Positions 38,064 to 46,975 of a DNA stretch of 64,000 nt are shown piece after piece. Origin of the DNA: Pseudoalteromonas shioyasakiensis. GTDB lineage: Bacteria > Pseudomonadota > Gammaproteobacteria > Enterobacterales > Alteromonadaceae. The position numbers and the translations under genes were made by a program. Numbering within the stretch: the stretch's first letter is position 1; each line of letters opens with the position of its first letter. Location of the stretch: assembly GCF_019134595.1 (NCBI RefSeq), contig NZ_CP077771.1, forward strand, positions 1-64,000. Direction: 5' to 3'. Below the pieces are notes generated by a model. That model was not told the origin of the DNA and searched no databases. It saw nothing but the letters and a program-made list of their open reading frames with translations.

Positions 38064-38969
38064 GTGGCCGAACTTAATAACACTAAACTGCCCGTTCATG
38101 TTGCGGAATTAAAGTTTGCACTTGATAACGTACCCGCATACGTTTACATAAAAAATGAGCTCGGGCATTACGTTTATGCTAATAAGCTTACCTTGGGTTT
38201 ATTTGCTTGCTCTGAGCAAGAATTACAGTATAAAAGTGATGTGGACTTTTTCCCGGTTCCTGACGTAAAAAAGCTAGCAAAAATAGACAAGCGGGTGCTC
38301 AGCGGTGAGCGTACCCGTGAAGAAGTTGAGCTTACCTTTCCCGACAGACACCAATATGTTTTCTGGGAAGTGAAAACCCCTATTATTTGCGACACAGAGC
38401 CTAACAAAGTCATCGGCATTTTAGGTATTGCAACAGACATTACCGAACGAAAACACCTTGAAGAACAACTCCTCTACGCAGCCTCCACCGACCCGCTAAC
38501 TGAACTTTTAAACCGCCGCTATTTTTATATTCGCTTATCGCTTGCGTTACAAATGAGCAAGCGCGACCAAAACTATGGTGCAGTAATATTTATCGACCTT
38601 AATAAGTTTAAAAAATTAAACGATCAATATGGCCACAATACCGGCGACGCTTATCTTGTTGAGATTGCTGAAAGAATGAAAACAGTTGTGCGCGAAAAAG
38701 ACTGTTTAGCCCGCATTGGTGGCGATGAGTTTGTTGTATTACTTGAAGGGCTAAGCCGAAATGAGCAAACAGCCAAACAAAATGCCTATCGCGTTGCCGA
38801 TAAACTGCAAACAGCCATCGAAGTTGAGTTTATTCACCAAGATCTTAACTATAAGGGCTCAGCCAGTATCGGCGTCACCATGTTTTTAGGTACACAAAAA
38901 ACAGCCGATGAAATTGTGGCGCAAGCAGATCAACACATGTATTTGATAAAACATGCACTGAATTATTAA
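38064..38969 (+). CDS. PAS-GGDEF diguanylate cyclase
   Basis: 301-aa cytoplasmic protein. A PAS domain (about 15-130, starting LKFALDNVPAYVYIKNELG and ending GIATDITERKHLEEQL) is joined to a GGDEF domain with GGDEF at 219-223 in RIGGDEFVVLLEG. The inhibitory RxxD is present as Arg210-Glu-Lys-Asp213. It should make c-di-GMP with product inhibition. Start is GTG at 38064 after TATAGGGAC. No membrane segment; monocistronic. Confidence 0.92.
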   Translation: MAELNNTKLPVHVAELKFALDNVPAYVYIKNELGHYVYANKLTLGLFACSEQELQYKSDVDFFPVPDVKKLAKIDKRVLSGERTREEVELTFPDRHQYVFWEVKTPIICDTEPNKVIGILGIATDITERKHLEEQLLYAASTDPLTELLNRRYFYIRLSLALQMSKRDQNYGAVIFIDLNKFKKLNDQYGHNTGDAYLVEIAERMKTVVREKDCLARIGGDEFVVLLEGLSRNEQTAKQNAYRVADKLQTAIEVEFIHQDLNYKGSASIGVTMFLGTQKTADEIVAQADQHMYLIKHALNY

Positions 38970-39091
38970 TACAATGCATAAAGAATAAGACTGCACTTAA
39001 ATAGGTAACGATTACAAATCATTAGCGTGCTTTGCTTTGTGGTGGTAATCTGAACGGTGAAAAATAATATTAATTGTATTAAGGAAAGTAC

Positions 39092-40045
39092 ATGGATCCC
39101 ATTTCTAGCATTTTAGACCTGTTGTTAAATGTAGAAGTCTTTATTCTAATTTTTGTTTTAGTGCTACTAAAAAGTAGCGTTAAATTTGTGCCGCAAAATC
39201 GTGCCTGGTTAATCGAGCGTTTTGGTAAGTACCATTCAACCAAAGAAGCTGGCTTAAACTTTATTGTGCCATTTATCGACCGTATTGCCGCTGATCGCAG
39301 TTTAAAAGAACAAGCGCAAGATGTGCCTTCGCAGTCTGCTATCACAAAAGATAATATCTCGCTTATCGTCGATGGTGTTCTATATTTCCGCGTGCTTGAC
39401 CCGTATAAAGCCACGTATGGTGTTGATGACTATGTATTTGCGGTTACTCAGCTATCGCAAACAACGATGCGTTCTGAACTTGGTAAAATGGAACTAGATA
39501 AAACCTTTGAAGAGCGTGATATGTTAAACACCAACATAGTTACTGCGATTAACCAAGCTTCTGAGCCTTGGGGTATTCAAGTTTTACGTTACGAAATTAA
39601 AGATATTGTGCCACCTAATTCTGTAATGGAAGCGATGGAAGCACAAATGAAAGCTGAACGTGTAAAACGTGCACAAATTTTAGAATCAGAAGGTGATCGT
39701 CAATCTGCCATCAACGTGGCAGAAGGTAAAAAGCAAGCGCAAGTCCTTGCTGCCGAAGCTGAAAAAGCCGAGCAAATTTTACGCGCTGAAGGTGAAGCTA
39801 AAGCGATTATCGCCGTTGCTGAAGCACAAGCTGATGCACTACGTAAAGTAGGTGAAGCCGCCGATACAGAGCAAGGCCAAAAAGCAATTCAACTCGACCT
39901 TGCCACTAAAGCCATTGCTGCTAAAGAAGCCATTGCTCGTGAGTCATCTGTGATATTACTTCCTGAAAGTGGTACTGACGCAAGCTCGCTTGTAGCTCAA
40001 GGTATGTCTATTATTAACTCTTTGAATAAAAAGCAACAAAGTTAG
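39092..40045 (+). CDS. SPFH/band 7 (stomatin-like) membrane protein
   Basis: 317 aa. One N-terminal membrane segment (about 10-27), a band 7/SPFH domain (VPQNRAWLIERFGKYHSTKEAGL onward in pieces), then an Ala/Glu-rich coiled-coil region (AEAEKAEQILRAEGEAKAI) and a C-terminal SLNKKQQ. It resembles QmcA/paraslipin, which form membrane microdomain assemblies. Followed 8 bases later by an NfeD protein, the usual partner pair. ATG follows AAGGAAAGTAC. Confidence 0.93.
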   Translation: MDPISSILDLLLNVEVFILIFVLVLLKSSVKFVPQNRAWLIERFGKYHSTKEAGLNFIVPFIDRIAADRSLKEQAQDVPSQSAITKDNISLIVDGVLYFRVLDPYKATYGVDDYVFAVTQLSQTTMRSELGKMELDKTFEERDMLNTNIVTAINQASEPWGIQVLRYEIKDIVPPNSVMEAMEAQMKAERVKRAQILESEGDRQSAINVAEGKKQAQVLAAEAEKAEQILRAEGEAKAIIAVAEAQADALRKVGEAADTEQGQKAIQLDLATKAIAAKEAIARESSVILLPESGTDASSLVAQGMSIINSLNKKQQS

Positions 40046-40053
40046 GTGAGCTG

Positions 40054-40506
40054 ATGGCATTTTTAGATACCCATTTAGCCGAAGCACTGATGATTATAGG
40101 TGTTATCGCGCTAATTGTTGAAGTTGCTGTACTGGGTATGAGTACCTATGTATTACTGTTTTTAGGCTTATCTTTATTTGCCAGTGGCTTACTAATGAAT
40201 ATAGGTCTACTTGATACGAGTTACACTACCGCGCTTTGGAGCAATATTGTGTTTACTCTTGGTTTTGCACTCGTGCTTTGGAAACCACTCAAACGCATGC
40301 AAGATAAAACCGATACTAAGCCGATACACAGTGATTTTGCTGAGCTTACCTTTGTCGTTAACGCTGATGTTGATGATAAAGGGTTAACCACGCATCAGTA
40401 TTCGGGTATTACCTGGCAATTAAAAAGTCAGTCTCCCATTGCGGCCGGTAGCACAGTAAAAGTCACCGACAAACAAGTTGGTGTACTTTGGGTAGAGGCG
40501 GTATAA
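40054..40506 (+). CDS. NfeD-family membrane protein
   Basis: 150 aa. Two to three hydrophobic segments (about 10-85), then a cytoplasmic OB-fold domain with GITWQLKSQSPIAAGSTVKVTDKQVGVLWVEAV, read in two pieces. NfeD short forms partner SPFH proteins in membrane organisation; coupling is supported by the 8-base gap. No protease domain is present. Confidence 0.9.
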   Translation: MAFLDTHLAEALMIIGVIALIVEVAVLGMSTYVLLFLGLSLFASGLLMNIGLLDTSYTTALWSNIVFTLGFALVLWKPLKRMQDKTDTKPIHSDFAELTFVVNADVDDKGLTTHQYSGITWQLKSQSPIAAGSTVKVTDKQVGVLWVEAV

Positions 40507-40552
40507 CTCAGCAAGCGTCAAACTTCACTTAGAGTCAAAACTCTATTTAGTT

Positions 40553-40595
40553 TTGTAACCGTGTTTGCTATGGTTAGCAGCACTCACGGTTACAA
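40553..40595 (+). other. Long imperfect hairpin before the patatin gene
   Basis: Outer 11-bp stem TTGTAACCGTG/CACGGTTACAA (40553-40563 and 40585-40595) with an inner 5-bp stem TGCTA/TAGCA. There is no T-run. It ends 14 bases before the probable ATG and may affect translation, or act as a weak terminator after nfeD. Confidence 0.5.
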
Positions 40596-40609
40596 GCAAG
40601 GTTGCGAAA

Positions 40610-41446
40610 ATGAACAATAATAAGGCACTCGTTGTAGAAGGTGGTGCAATGCGTGGCATTTTTGCCACTGGCGTACTGGATGCTTTTATTCAGGCTAATT
40701 ACCAACCTTTTAATCAATGCTACGGTGTTTCTGCCGGAGCCACTAACATTGCCGCCTATTTGTGCGCCCAATACAAACGTAACCATGCTGTGATTACCGA
40801 TTACTCTTGCCGACCAGAGTTCATCGATTTTGTTCGGTTTATTAAAGGTGGCCACCTGTTTGATTTAGACTGGCTGTGGCAAGAAACCATCCGTGATATT
40901 CGCCTAGATCTCGACACCTTCGAAAAACAAGCCAGTGAGTTTTATATAGTCACAACCAATATACAAACTGGGCAGGCAGAGTACTTAAAAGCAAGTGCAA
41001 CTCATCTTGAACAGCAATTAAAAGCCTCATGTGCGCTGCCGATTGCTTATCGAGAATTTCCCGTTATCAACAATTTGCAACTCACTGATGGCGGCGTGGC
41101 AGATTCTATTCCTATTCGTAAAGCATACGAGATGGGTAATAAAGAAATCACCGTTATTTTATCTCAGCCCCTTGGTTATAAGAAAAAGCCATCAAAAGCG
41201 CCTTGGTTCGTTAAACGTCTTTATAAAAACACCCCGGCATTAGCAGAAGCCACCTTAAGACGCGCAGAAAATTACAATCAAAGCATTGATTTTATTACCA
41301 ACCCGCCAAGCGATTGTAAAATTGATATTATTGCACCGCCACCCAACTTTGCTGTTGGTCGAACAACAAAATCATTTGAAAAACTCAGTGCGGGCTATGA
41401 AATGGGTTTAAATGCTGGTTCACACTTTTTAACTCAAGTCGCCTAA
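40610..41446 (+). CDS. Patatin-like phospholipase, YjjU type
   Basis: 278-aa cytoplasmic lipid acyl hydrolase. The oxyanion motif is VVEGGAMRGIFATGV, the nucleophile Ser lies in YGVSAGATN (GxSxG), and the catalytic Asp in LTDGGVADSIP (DGG). Close in architecture to E. coli YjjU. ATG at 40610 is preferred; a TTG at 40565 in the same frame lies within a hairpin. Single gene; physiological substrate unknown. Confidence 0.88.
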   Translation: MNNNKALVVEGGAMRGIFATGVLDAFIQANYQPFNQCYGVSAGATNIAAYLCAQYKRNHAVITDYSCRPEFIDFVRFIKGGHLFDLDWLWQETIRDIRLDLDTFEKQASEFYIVTTNIQTGQAEYLKASATHLEQQLKASCALPIAYREFPVINNLQLTDGGVADSIPIRKAYEMGNKEITVILSQPLGYKKKPSKAPWFVKRLYKNTPALAEATLRRAENYNQSIDFITNPPSDCKIDIIAPPPNFAVGRTTKSFEKLSAGYEMGLNAGSHFLTQVA

Positions 41447-41534
41447 GCTAACGCTTTAAAAATAGGAACAATTTTTAAGCGTTTTCGATGTCATTGGCTA
41501 TACTTTAAAGAGTTATGTTAGCCAAGGATTGACC

Positions 41535-43733
41535 ATGAAACTCCCCCTACCTTTTATTACTGCCTGCAGGGTTTTAATACTCTCTTTTCTATGTTTATTT
41601 TCATTTTATAGCCAAGCTATTGAGTGGCCTCAACAAGTTCAAACATCACAAGGCACACTCGTTGTTTATCAGCCACAACCCGAGAAACTAAACGGTAATA
41701 CTTTAACAGCCCGTGCAGCAATGTCATTTTCGGTTTCAGGCAATGACGCTGTGTTTGGCGTATTTTGGTTTAGAGCTAAATTAGATACTGATCGCGAAAA
41801 CGATACCGTCACCGTTCGCAATATGACAGTCACCGATGTACGCTGGCCTGAATCAAAAGATGCAAGCGAACAAAAATTTACTGCTGTCGTTAATGATGCA
41901 ATAAAAGCCAGCCAATTTGAAACCTCACTTTCGCAACTCACCGCCAGCCTTGAAAGTGCAGAAGCAGCAGAACAAAGTTTAACGCAATTAAAAACCGACC
42001 CTCCAACGATTATATTCAAAGAGCAACTGTCGGTATTACTGAGTTTTGATGGTGAACCTAAGTTCAGTAAAATTGAAAACAGCCAATATGAGCGCGCTTT
42101 AAACACCGCCATGACAGTGATTAAAGATAGTAAAAGCAAACTTTGTTATCTCACCGATGGGCAGTTTTGGTATCAGGCAAAACAAGCCAAAGGGCCTTAT
42201 GAATATACTCAATCGCCGCCGGCTGAACTTGTAAAAATGCTACCTAAAGAGACCGAAAGCTCAGATCTAAGTGCACCACCAGCCATCGTTGTAGCAACTA
42301 AACCCACAGAGCTTATTGCAACTGATGGCGCTGCTAAATGGAAAAGCCTAACCGGTGGCGAGCTCATGTATGTATTTAACACTGAAACCCCGTGGCTGCG
42401 TGAAATGCAAACGAATAACATGTATGTCTTGTTATCTGGGCGCTGGTATCGCGCAAAACAGCAAACAGGCCCATGGACCTTTGTACGTGGTGACGAACTA
42501 CCAGAAAGCTTTGCTAATATTCCACCTGAATCAGATTTAGGTGGTCTCAGAGTTTCAGTTGCTGGTACTGAAGAAGCTGACGAAGCAGTACTAGATGCAA
42601 AAGTGCCGCAAACAGCGGCTATCAGCCGTAAAGACACAAGTTTAACTGTGTACTATGATGGTAAACCTAAATTTGAGCGGATCCCGGGCACACAGGTTTC
42701 TTATGCCATCAATACCGATGCACAAGTGCTGCAAATTAAAGGCAAGTATTATGCAGTCGATAATGCGGTGTGGTTTAAGGCAGATTCCGCGCAAGGGCCA
42801 TGGCTGGTTGCTGATAGCATTCCAAAAGACGACATTGCAAAAATTCCTCCAAGCTCTCCCATTTACAACGTCACTTATGTTGATATATACGAGTCAACTC
42901 CTGAGGTAGTGTATGTTGGTTATTACCCAGGTTACATGTGGTCATACCCATATTATGGCGTGCCAGTGTATGGGACGGGTTGGTATTATCCGCCATACTG
43001 GGGTGGTGGCTACTACTACCCTCGCCCACCGACTTGGGGTTTTAATATTGGCTATAACAACTGGACGGGTTGGTCGTTTGGCTTAAGTTGGAGCAATGGC
43101 TTTTTAAATCTAGGTATGAATTGGAATGTTGGTTGGCCAACCCATTATCGACCTTATCATTGCTGTAATGGCTGGTATGGGGGTGGTTACCGCGGCCCTG
43201 TTATTATTAATAATGGCAATATCAATATTGGTAATAAAATTAATGTCGGCCATAAACCTGGTCATCATGATAAACAGCCAAGACATAACATTTATAAACG
43301 CGATCAGAGTAAATCTCGTCTTGCTTCAAAGCAGCAAGTGAAACGCGATTTAAAAACAGCCATCAGCCAACGCGATAAAGCAAACAACGTGTTTGCCGAT
43401 CAAAAAGGTAACGTGCTCAAACATGATGCCGATAAATGGCAACAACGTGTTGAAGGTAAATGGCAAACTCTCCCCGCTGATAAACAGCAAGAAATCAAAG
43501 ATCGGGCACAAAATATTGACCGCCAACAAGTGCAAAATAAATTGCAAAGCATAGATAAAAGTAAAGCGAAGCAAACATTGCAGCAGCGCCAGCACACTCA
43601 AAATAGGCAACAAAATCGTATGCAGCAATTAAATAGGGCAAATAGAGCACGTCAGCAAGGTATGCAGCGCCAACAAATGCGCCGCAATACACAAAGACAG
43701 ATGCCTCGGCAAATGCCTAATCGCGGCCATTAG
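41535..43733 (+). CDS. Large secreted protein with GPW repeat modules and Gln/Arg-rich tail
   Basis: 732 aa. Signal peptide (about 1-30), then an alpha/beta region, then three modules each containing a conserved W-(Y/F)-x-A-x4-6-GP(W/Y) motif near residues 212, 304 and 413, alternating with AI(A/N)T-like strands. Residues ~470-575 are Gly/Tyr/Trp-rich (GTGWYYPPYWGGGYYYPR), and the last ~150 residues are rich in Gln, Arg and Met and strongly basic. Similar proteins are sometimes labelled carbohydrate-binding family V/XII, but no enzyme motif is visible. Its location could be outer membrane or extracellular. Function unknown. Confidence 0.7.
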   Translation: MKLPLPFITACRVLILSFLCLFSFYSQAIEWPQQVQTSQGTLVVYQPQPEKLNGNTLTARAAMSFSVSGNDAVFGVFWFRAKLDTDRENDTVTVRNMTVTDVRWPESKDASEQKFTAVVNDAIKASQFETSLSQLTASLESAEAAEQSLTQLKTDPPTIIFKEQLSVLLSFDGEPKFSKIENSQYERALNTAMTVIKDSKSKLCYLTDGQFWYQAKQAKGPYEYTQSPPAELVKMLPKETESSDLSAPPAIVVATKPTELIATDGAAKWKSLTGGELMYVFNTETPWLREMQTNNMYVLLSGRWYRAKQQTGPWTFVRGDELPESFANIPPESDLGGLRVSVAGTEEADEAVLDAKVPQTAAISRKDTSLTVYYDGKPKFERIPGTQVSYAINTDAQVLQIKGKYYAVDNAVWFKADSAQGPWLVADSIPKDDIAKIPPSSPIYNVTYVDIYESTPEVVYVGYYPGYMWSYPYYGVPVYGTGWYYPPYWGGGYYYPRPPTWGFNIGYNNWTGWSFGLSWSNGFLNLGMNWNVGWPTHYRPYHCCNGWYGGGYRGPVIINNGNINIGNKINVGHKPGHHDKQPRHNIYKRDQSKSRLASKQQVKRDLKTAISQRDKANNVFADQKGNVLKHDADKWQQRVEGKWQTLPADKQQEIKDRAQNIDRQQVQNKLQSIDKSKAKQTLQQRQHTQNRQQNRMQQLNRANRARQQGMQRQQMRRNTQRQMPRQMPNRGH

Positions 43734-43750
43734 TGTGAAAACAGGAACAA

Positions 43751-43780
43751 AACAAAGCCAGTGTAAATACTGGCTTTGTT
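43751..43780 (+). terminator. Terminator after the GPW-repeat protein gene
   Basis: Perfect 12-bp stem AACAAAGCCAGT/ACTGGCTTTGTT with a GTAAAT loop, 17 bases after the stop. The stem ends in TTTGTT, but no further T-run follows. Confidence 0.8.
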
Positions 43781-43933
43781 AACTTAACCAGAGCCAACGG
43801 ACCTCTGTGGCTACCTTTAAGTCGTAATAGATATGTATCTCAAGAAAAAGCCAGTAAAACAATTGCAAAAACTTGCTTAAAACTATTTCTCTATTAGCTT
43901 TAATACTAAGCCCTTAATAAAATTTGCACGCTC

Positions 43934-45559
43934 ATGTTAAATAACTACACCGTTCGTACGCGATTAGCCGTCTTGGCTTTGTTACCGGTTACAGTTTTTG
44001 TGATCACCTCTATTTTTACAATGTCTATTATGTCGACCATGGTAAAAGGCATCGACAGTTTGTATGACGATAGAGTCATCCCCCTTGAGCAGATAAAAAC
44101 AGTATCGGACAATTACGCGGTTAGTATCGTTGATTTATTTCATAAATACCGCGCTGAACAAATTTCAAAAACTGACTTTTTAGCCGCCGTTGAAAATGCA
44201 AAAAATGTTGCTGATAGCAAATGGAAAAGCTACTTAGAAACCAAGCTAACCACAGAAGAGCAGCGCTTAGTTAATATCGTTGAAAAGAGTCTAGCTGTAG
44301 TAGAAAGCGAACTAAGCACGTTTTTAAACCAAGTTAAAAGTGACCAACTTAAAGCAGTACCTAACGAGGTGTTCGTAAAAAGTCTTTATGATGTGTTTGA
44401 CCCACTCAGTGAAAGCTATCAAGGGCTAATAAGCTTACAAATCAATGAGGCTAACAAGTTTAAAAACGCCGCAGATAAAGATTTTGCTCAGGTCAGTATC
44501 GCTATGACTGCCTCTATCACCATTTTAATTATTTTGTTGCTGGCTATTGCCTTTATTATTTATCGCTCTATTCATAACCCATTGTTATCGCTGAGTGAAA
44601 CGATAGGTTCTATCTCTGAAAATGCCGATTTGCGTCTGCGTGCTAAAACCCATGGTAATGACGAAATAGCCCAAGCAGCTAACCACTTTAATGCCATGAT
44701 GGAACGCATTCATGCACTAGTAAATGATGTAACCAGCGCAACACTTACTCTTTCATCTGCTGCAGAGCAAATGAACTCAATTAGTGACCAAGTTGCCAGC
44801 ACAGCCACAGAGCAAGAACATCAATCAGCAATGATTGCCACTGCCATTACACAGATGAGCAGTGCCATTGAGCAAGTGGCTGCAAATGCATTATCAACAT
44901 CAGAAAAAGCCACTCACACTGATAAAACAGCCAAGCTGGGTCAGCAGTCTGTGCAAGAAAATATCGATTCAATAAACCGTCTATCACATATCGTTAATGC
45001 AAATACAAAACTAATCAATGAGTTAAATACGCAATCAACCGATATCAATCAAGTGGTGATGATGATCCAAGGTGTTGCAGAACAAACCAATTTACTCGCT
45101 TTAAATGCTGCTATTGAAGCAGCACGCGCTGGTGAGTCGGGTCGCGGTTTTGCGGTGGTGGCCGATGAAGTAAGACAGCTTGCGCACAACACGCAAAAAG
45201 CCACGGCCAGTATTAACGAAATGATCAGTAAACTACAAGCAATGGCGCAGCAAGCAGTGACCGCCATGGGCAATGCGGACGAAAGTGCAAAACAAAGTGT
45301 TGAATTCGCAGAACGCTCATCACAAATACTGACTGAAATTACTCAAGAAATGGCACTTATCGCCGATATGAACAACCAAGTATCCACCGCAACGGATGAG
45401 CAAACCACTGTTGCTAGTGAACTAAGTTGTAATATTAATGAATTTAGTAGTAGCATTTCACTGGTTAGCGAAAGTTCGCAACAAAATGCGCAAGCCAGCC
45501 AAGAATTGGCCTCATTGGCTTCGCGTTTACAACAGCAGGTGCATGTTTTCAAAGTATAG
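43934..45559 (+). CDS. Methyl-accepting chemotaxis protein with four-helix-bundle sensor
   Basis: 541 aa. Helix 1 (about 10-35), a ~155-residue periplasmic helical domain of the 4HB type (KIDSL-like heptads, [16 protein letters not shown]), helix 2 (about 190-212), HAMP (about 213-265) and the signalling hairpin with [21 protein letters not shown]. Typical of class I receptors such as Tar/Tsr. A periplasmic binding protein gene starts 36 bases later and may present ligand to it. ATG at 43934. Confidence 0.9.
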   Translation: MLNNYTVRTRLAVLALLPVTVFVITSIFTMSIMSTMVKGIDSLYDDRVIPLEQIKTVSDNYAVSIVDLFHKYRAEQISKTDFLAAVENAKNVADSKWKSYLETKLTTEEQRLVNIVEKSLAVVESELSTFLNQVKSDQLKAVPNEVFVKSLYDVFDPLSESYQGLISLQINEANKFKNAADKDFAQVSIAMTASITILIILLLAIAFIIYRSIHNPLLSLSETIGSISENADLRLRAKTHGNDEIAQAANHFNAMMERIHALVNDVTSATLTLSSAAEQMNSISDQVASTATEQEHQSAMIATAITQMSSAIEQVAANALSTSEKATHTDKTAKLGQQSVQENIDSINRLSHIVNANTKLINELNTQSTDINQVVMMIQGVAEQTNLLALNAAIEAARAGESGRGFAVVADEVRQLAHNTQKATASINEMISKLQAMAQQAVTAMGNADESAKQSVEFAERSSQILTEITQEMALIADMNNQVSTATDEQTTVASELSCNINEFSSSISLVSESSQQNAQASQELASLASRLQQQVHVFKV

Positions 45560-45595
45560 TAGTAAAAACCTGCGCTCAAAAAAGGACTTAAATTA

Positions 45596-46402
45596 ATGAA
45601 CAGAGCAATACTGATATTTCTAATGACATTTGCTCTGTCGAGTCTACAAGTATTAGCTCATGAACAAATTGTTATTCAGCTTGCTAAACCTAACTATAAC
45701 GATGCGGCGAAAAATCAATATATTCACGATATTCTCGACAAAAGTTTTGCCGCAATGGGTGCGGATGTTGTACTGCTTTACAATATTAAGCCTATGAATA
45801 ATAAACGTGTTGTAGAGCAGCTAAGCCATAATAAAACAATTACCTTAGCATGGCTTTCTTTACCTCACGAGCAAGTTGATTCATTAGTAAGAACGACTAT
45901 TCCTCTCTACAAGGGCTTACACGGCCAACGTTTGCTTATTATTCGCCACGAAGACCAAGAAAAGTTTAGTGATATTAAAAGCCTTGCAGGATTAGCTCCC
46001 TTGGTTGGCCTACAAAAACAGAGCTGGTCTGATTATAGCGTACTGAAAAACAATGGTTTAACAGTCAATGGCGAGCTTGATTACCCAGGGATGGTAAAAG
46101 CCCTCGAAACAGGGCTCGGTGATTACTTTCCACGCTCAGTACTGGCAATTGGCACCGAACTGAATAGACTAAAACAGTTCAATTTTGTCATTGCGCCAAA
46201 CATTATGTTGCAATACCCCAGCGACTATTACTTTTACTTAAGCAAAGAAAATAAACACATCAGAGATATACTAGAACAAGGTATGCAAAAATTGCAGCAA
46301 TCAGGTGAACTTGAGAAGCTCTATTTGCAATACTTTGGTGATGTTGAAAAACAATTTTCTTTAAAGCAACGTCACATCATAACGCTAAAAAATAAGGAGT
46401 AA
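45596..46402 (+). CDS. Periplasmic solute-binding protein next to chemoreceptor
   Basis: 268 aa with a signal peptide ending VLAHE. It resembles SBP family 3 proteins; GMQKLQQSGELEKLYLQYFG near the C terminus is the characteristic helix of that family. No ABC transporter genes accompany it. Being 36 bases behind a 4HB chemoreceptor and 2 bases ahead of a DM13 gene, it could be a ligand carrier for sensing. Ligand unknown. Confidence 0.75.
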   Translation: MNRAILIFLMTFALSSLQVLAHEQIVIQLAKPNYNDAAKNQYIHDILDKSFAAMGADVVLLYNIKPMNNKRVVEQLSHNKTITLAWLSLPHEQVDSLVRTTIPLYKGLHGQRLLIIRHEDQEKFSDIKSLAGLAPLVGLQKQSWSDYSVLKNNGLTVNGELDYPGMVKALETGLGDYFPRSVLAIGTELNRLKQFNFVIAPNIMLQYPSDYYFYLSKENKHIRDILEQGMQKLQQSGELEKLYLQYFGDVEKQFSLKQRHIITLKNKE

Positions 46403-46404
46403 GC

Positions 46405-46875
46405 ATGCTAAAAGCGCTGATAATTACCATTATAACATTGGCGATTTTTGCAGCGGGTTTTATAGCAGGAGTGTACAGTTTACCTATTTTAACTGAACAA
46501 CCAGCACCCGATATTGCTATTTTGAAGCAGCATCAAGTTCGATCGCAGTTTAGTGCAACGTTTAAGCCCGATCTAAAAGGCTCAGATCGCCTTCATTATG
46601 GTGATGGCAAGGTGTATCTAACGAATGATGCTATTTCTATGCAAGGTACTTTATCACCAGGACCTGACTATCAACTTTATCTATCGCGCAATTTTGTTGA
46701 TAACGAAGCTGATTTTTTAGCACAAAAAGGCACCATGCAACGTGTTGCAGGAGTACGTTCATTCAATGGCTTTAAATTAGTTGTACCACAAGGTATCGAT
46801 GTCAGTGATTACAATACGGTGGTTATTTGGTGTGAAAGTTTTGAGGAATTTATAACCGCAGCACAGTATCAGTAG
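46405..46875 (+). CDS. DM13-domain protein
   Basis: 156 aa. One N-terminal membrane anchor (about 5-27), then a DM13 domain: FKPDLKGSDRLHYGDGKVYL, YQLYLSRNFVDNE and VVIWCESFEEFI, the last carrying the near-invariant Cys. DM13 domains are proposed, mostly from bioinformatics, to act in redox or electron transfer. Begins 2 bases after the binding-protein stop, so it is co-translated; located on the periplasmic face. Confidence 0.85.
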   Translation: MLKALIITIITLAIFAAGFIAGVYSLPILTEQPAPDIAILKQHQVRSQFSATFKPDLKGSDRLHYGDGKVYLTNDAISMQGTLSPGPDYQLYLSRNFVDNEADFLAQKGTMQRVAGVRSFNGFKLVVPQGIDVSDYNTVVIWCESFEEFITAAQYQ

Positions 46876-46891
46876 CTGGATAATAAAAAAC

Positions 46892-46946
46892 AAAGCCGCC
46901 TTTGGAGAGGGCGGCTTTAAAGCGGCAGCTATGGGTGTGAGCTGCC
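46892..46946. terminator. Tandem hairpins between convergent DM13 and ahpF genes
   Basis: Stem AAAGCCGCC/GGCGGCTTT (46892-46918), preceded by A6, which gives a T-run for ahpF on the minus strand; then a second stem GGCAGCT/AGCTGCC (46924-46946). Confidence 0.8.
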
Positions 46947-46975
46947 TAATCAAGAGTCATTGTTTATGCAGCTAA

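Noticed and set aside
39079..39414. 111-aa minus-strand frame over the SPFH gene
   Set aside because: Shadow of a well-supported SPFH protein.
43350..43692. Cys-rich minus-strand frames in the GPW-protein tail
   Set aside because: They arise from the Gln/Arg-rich codons on the plus strand; no independent support.
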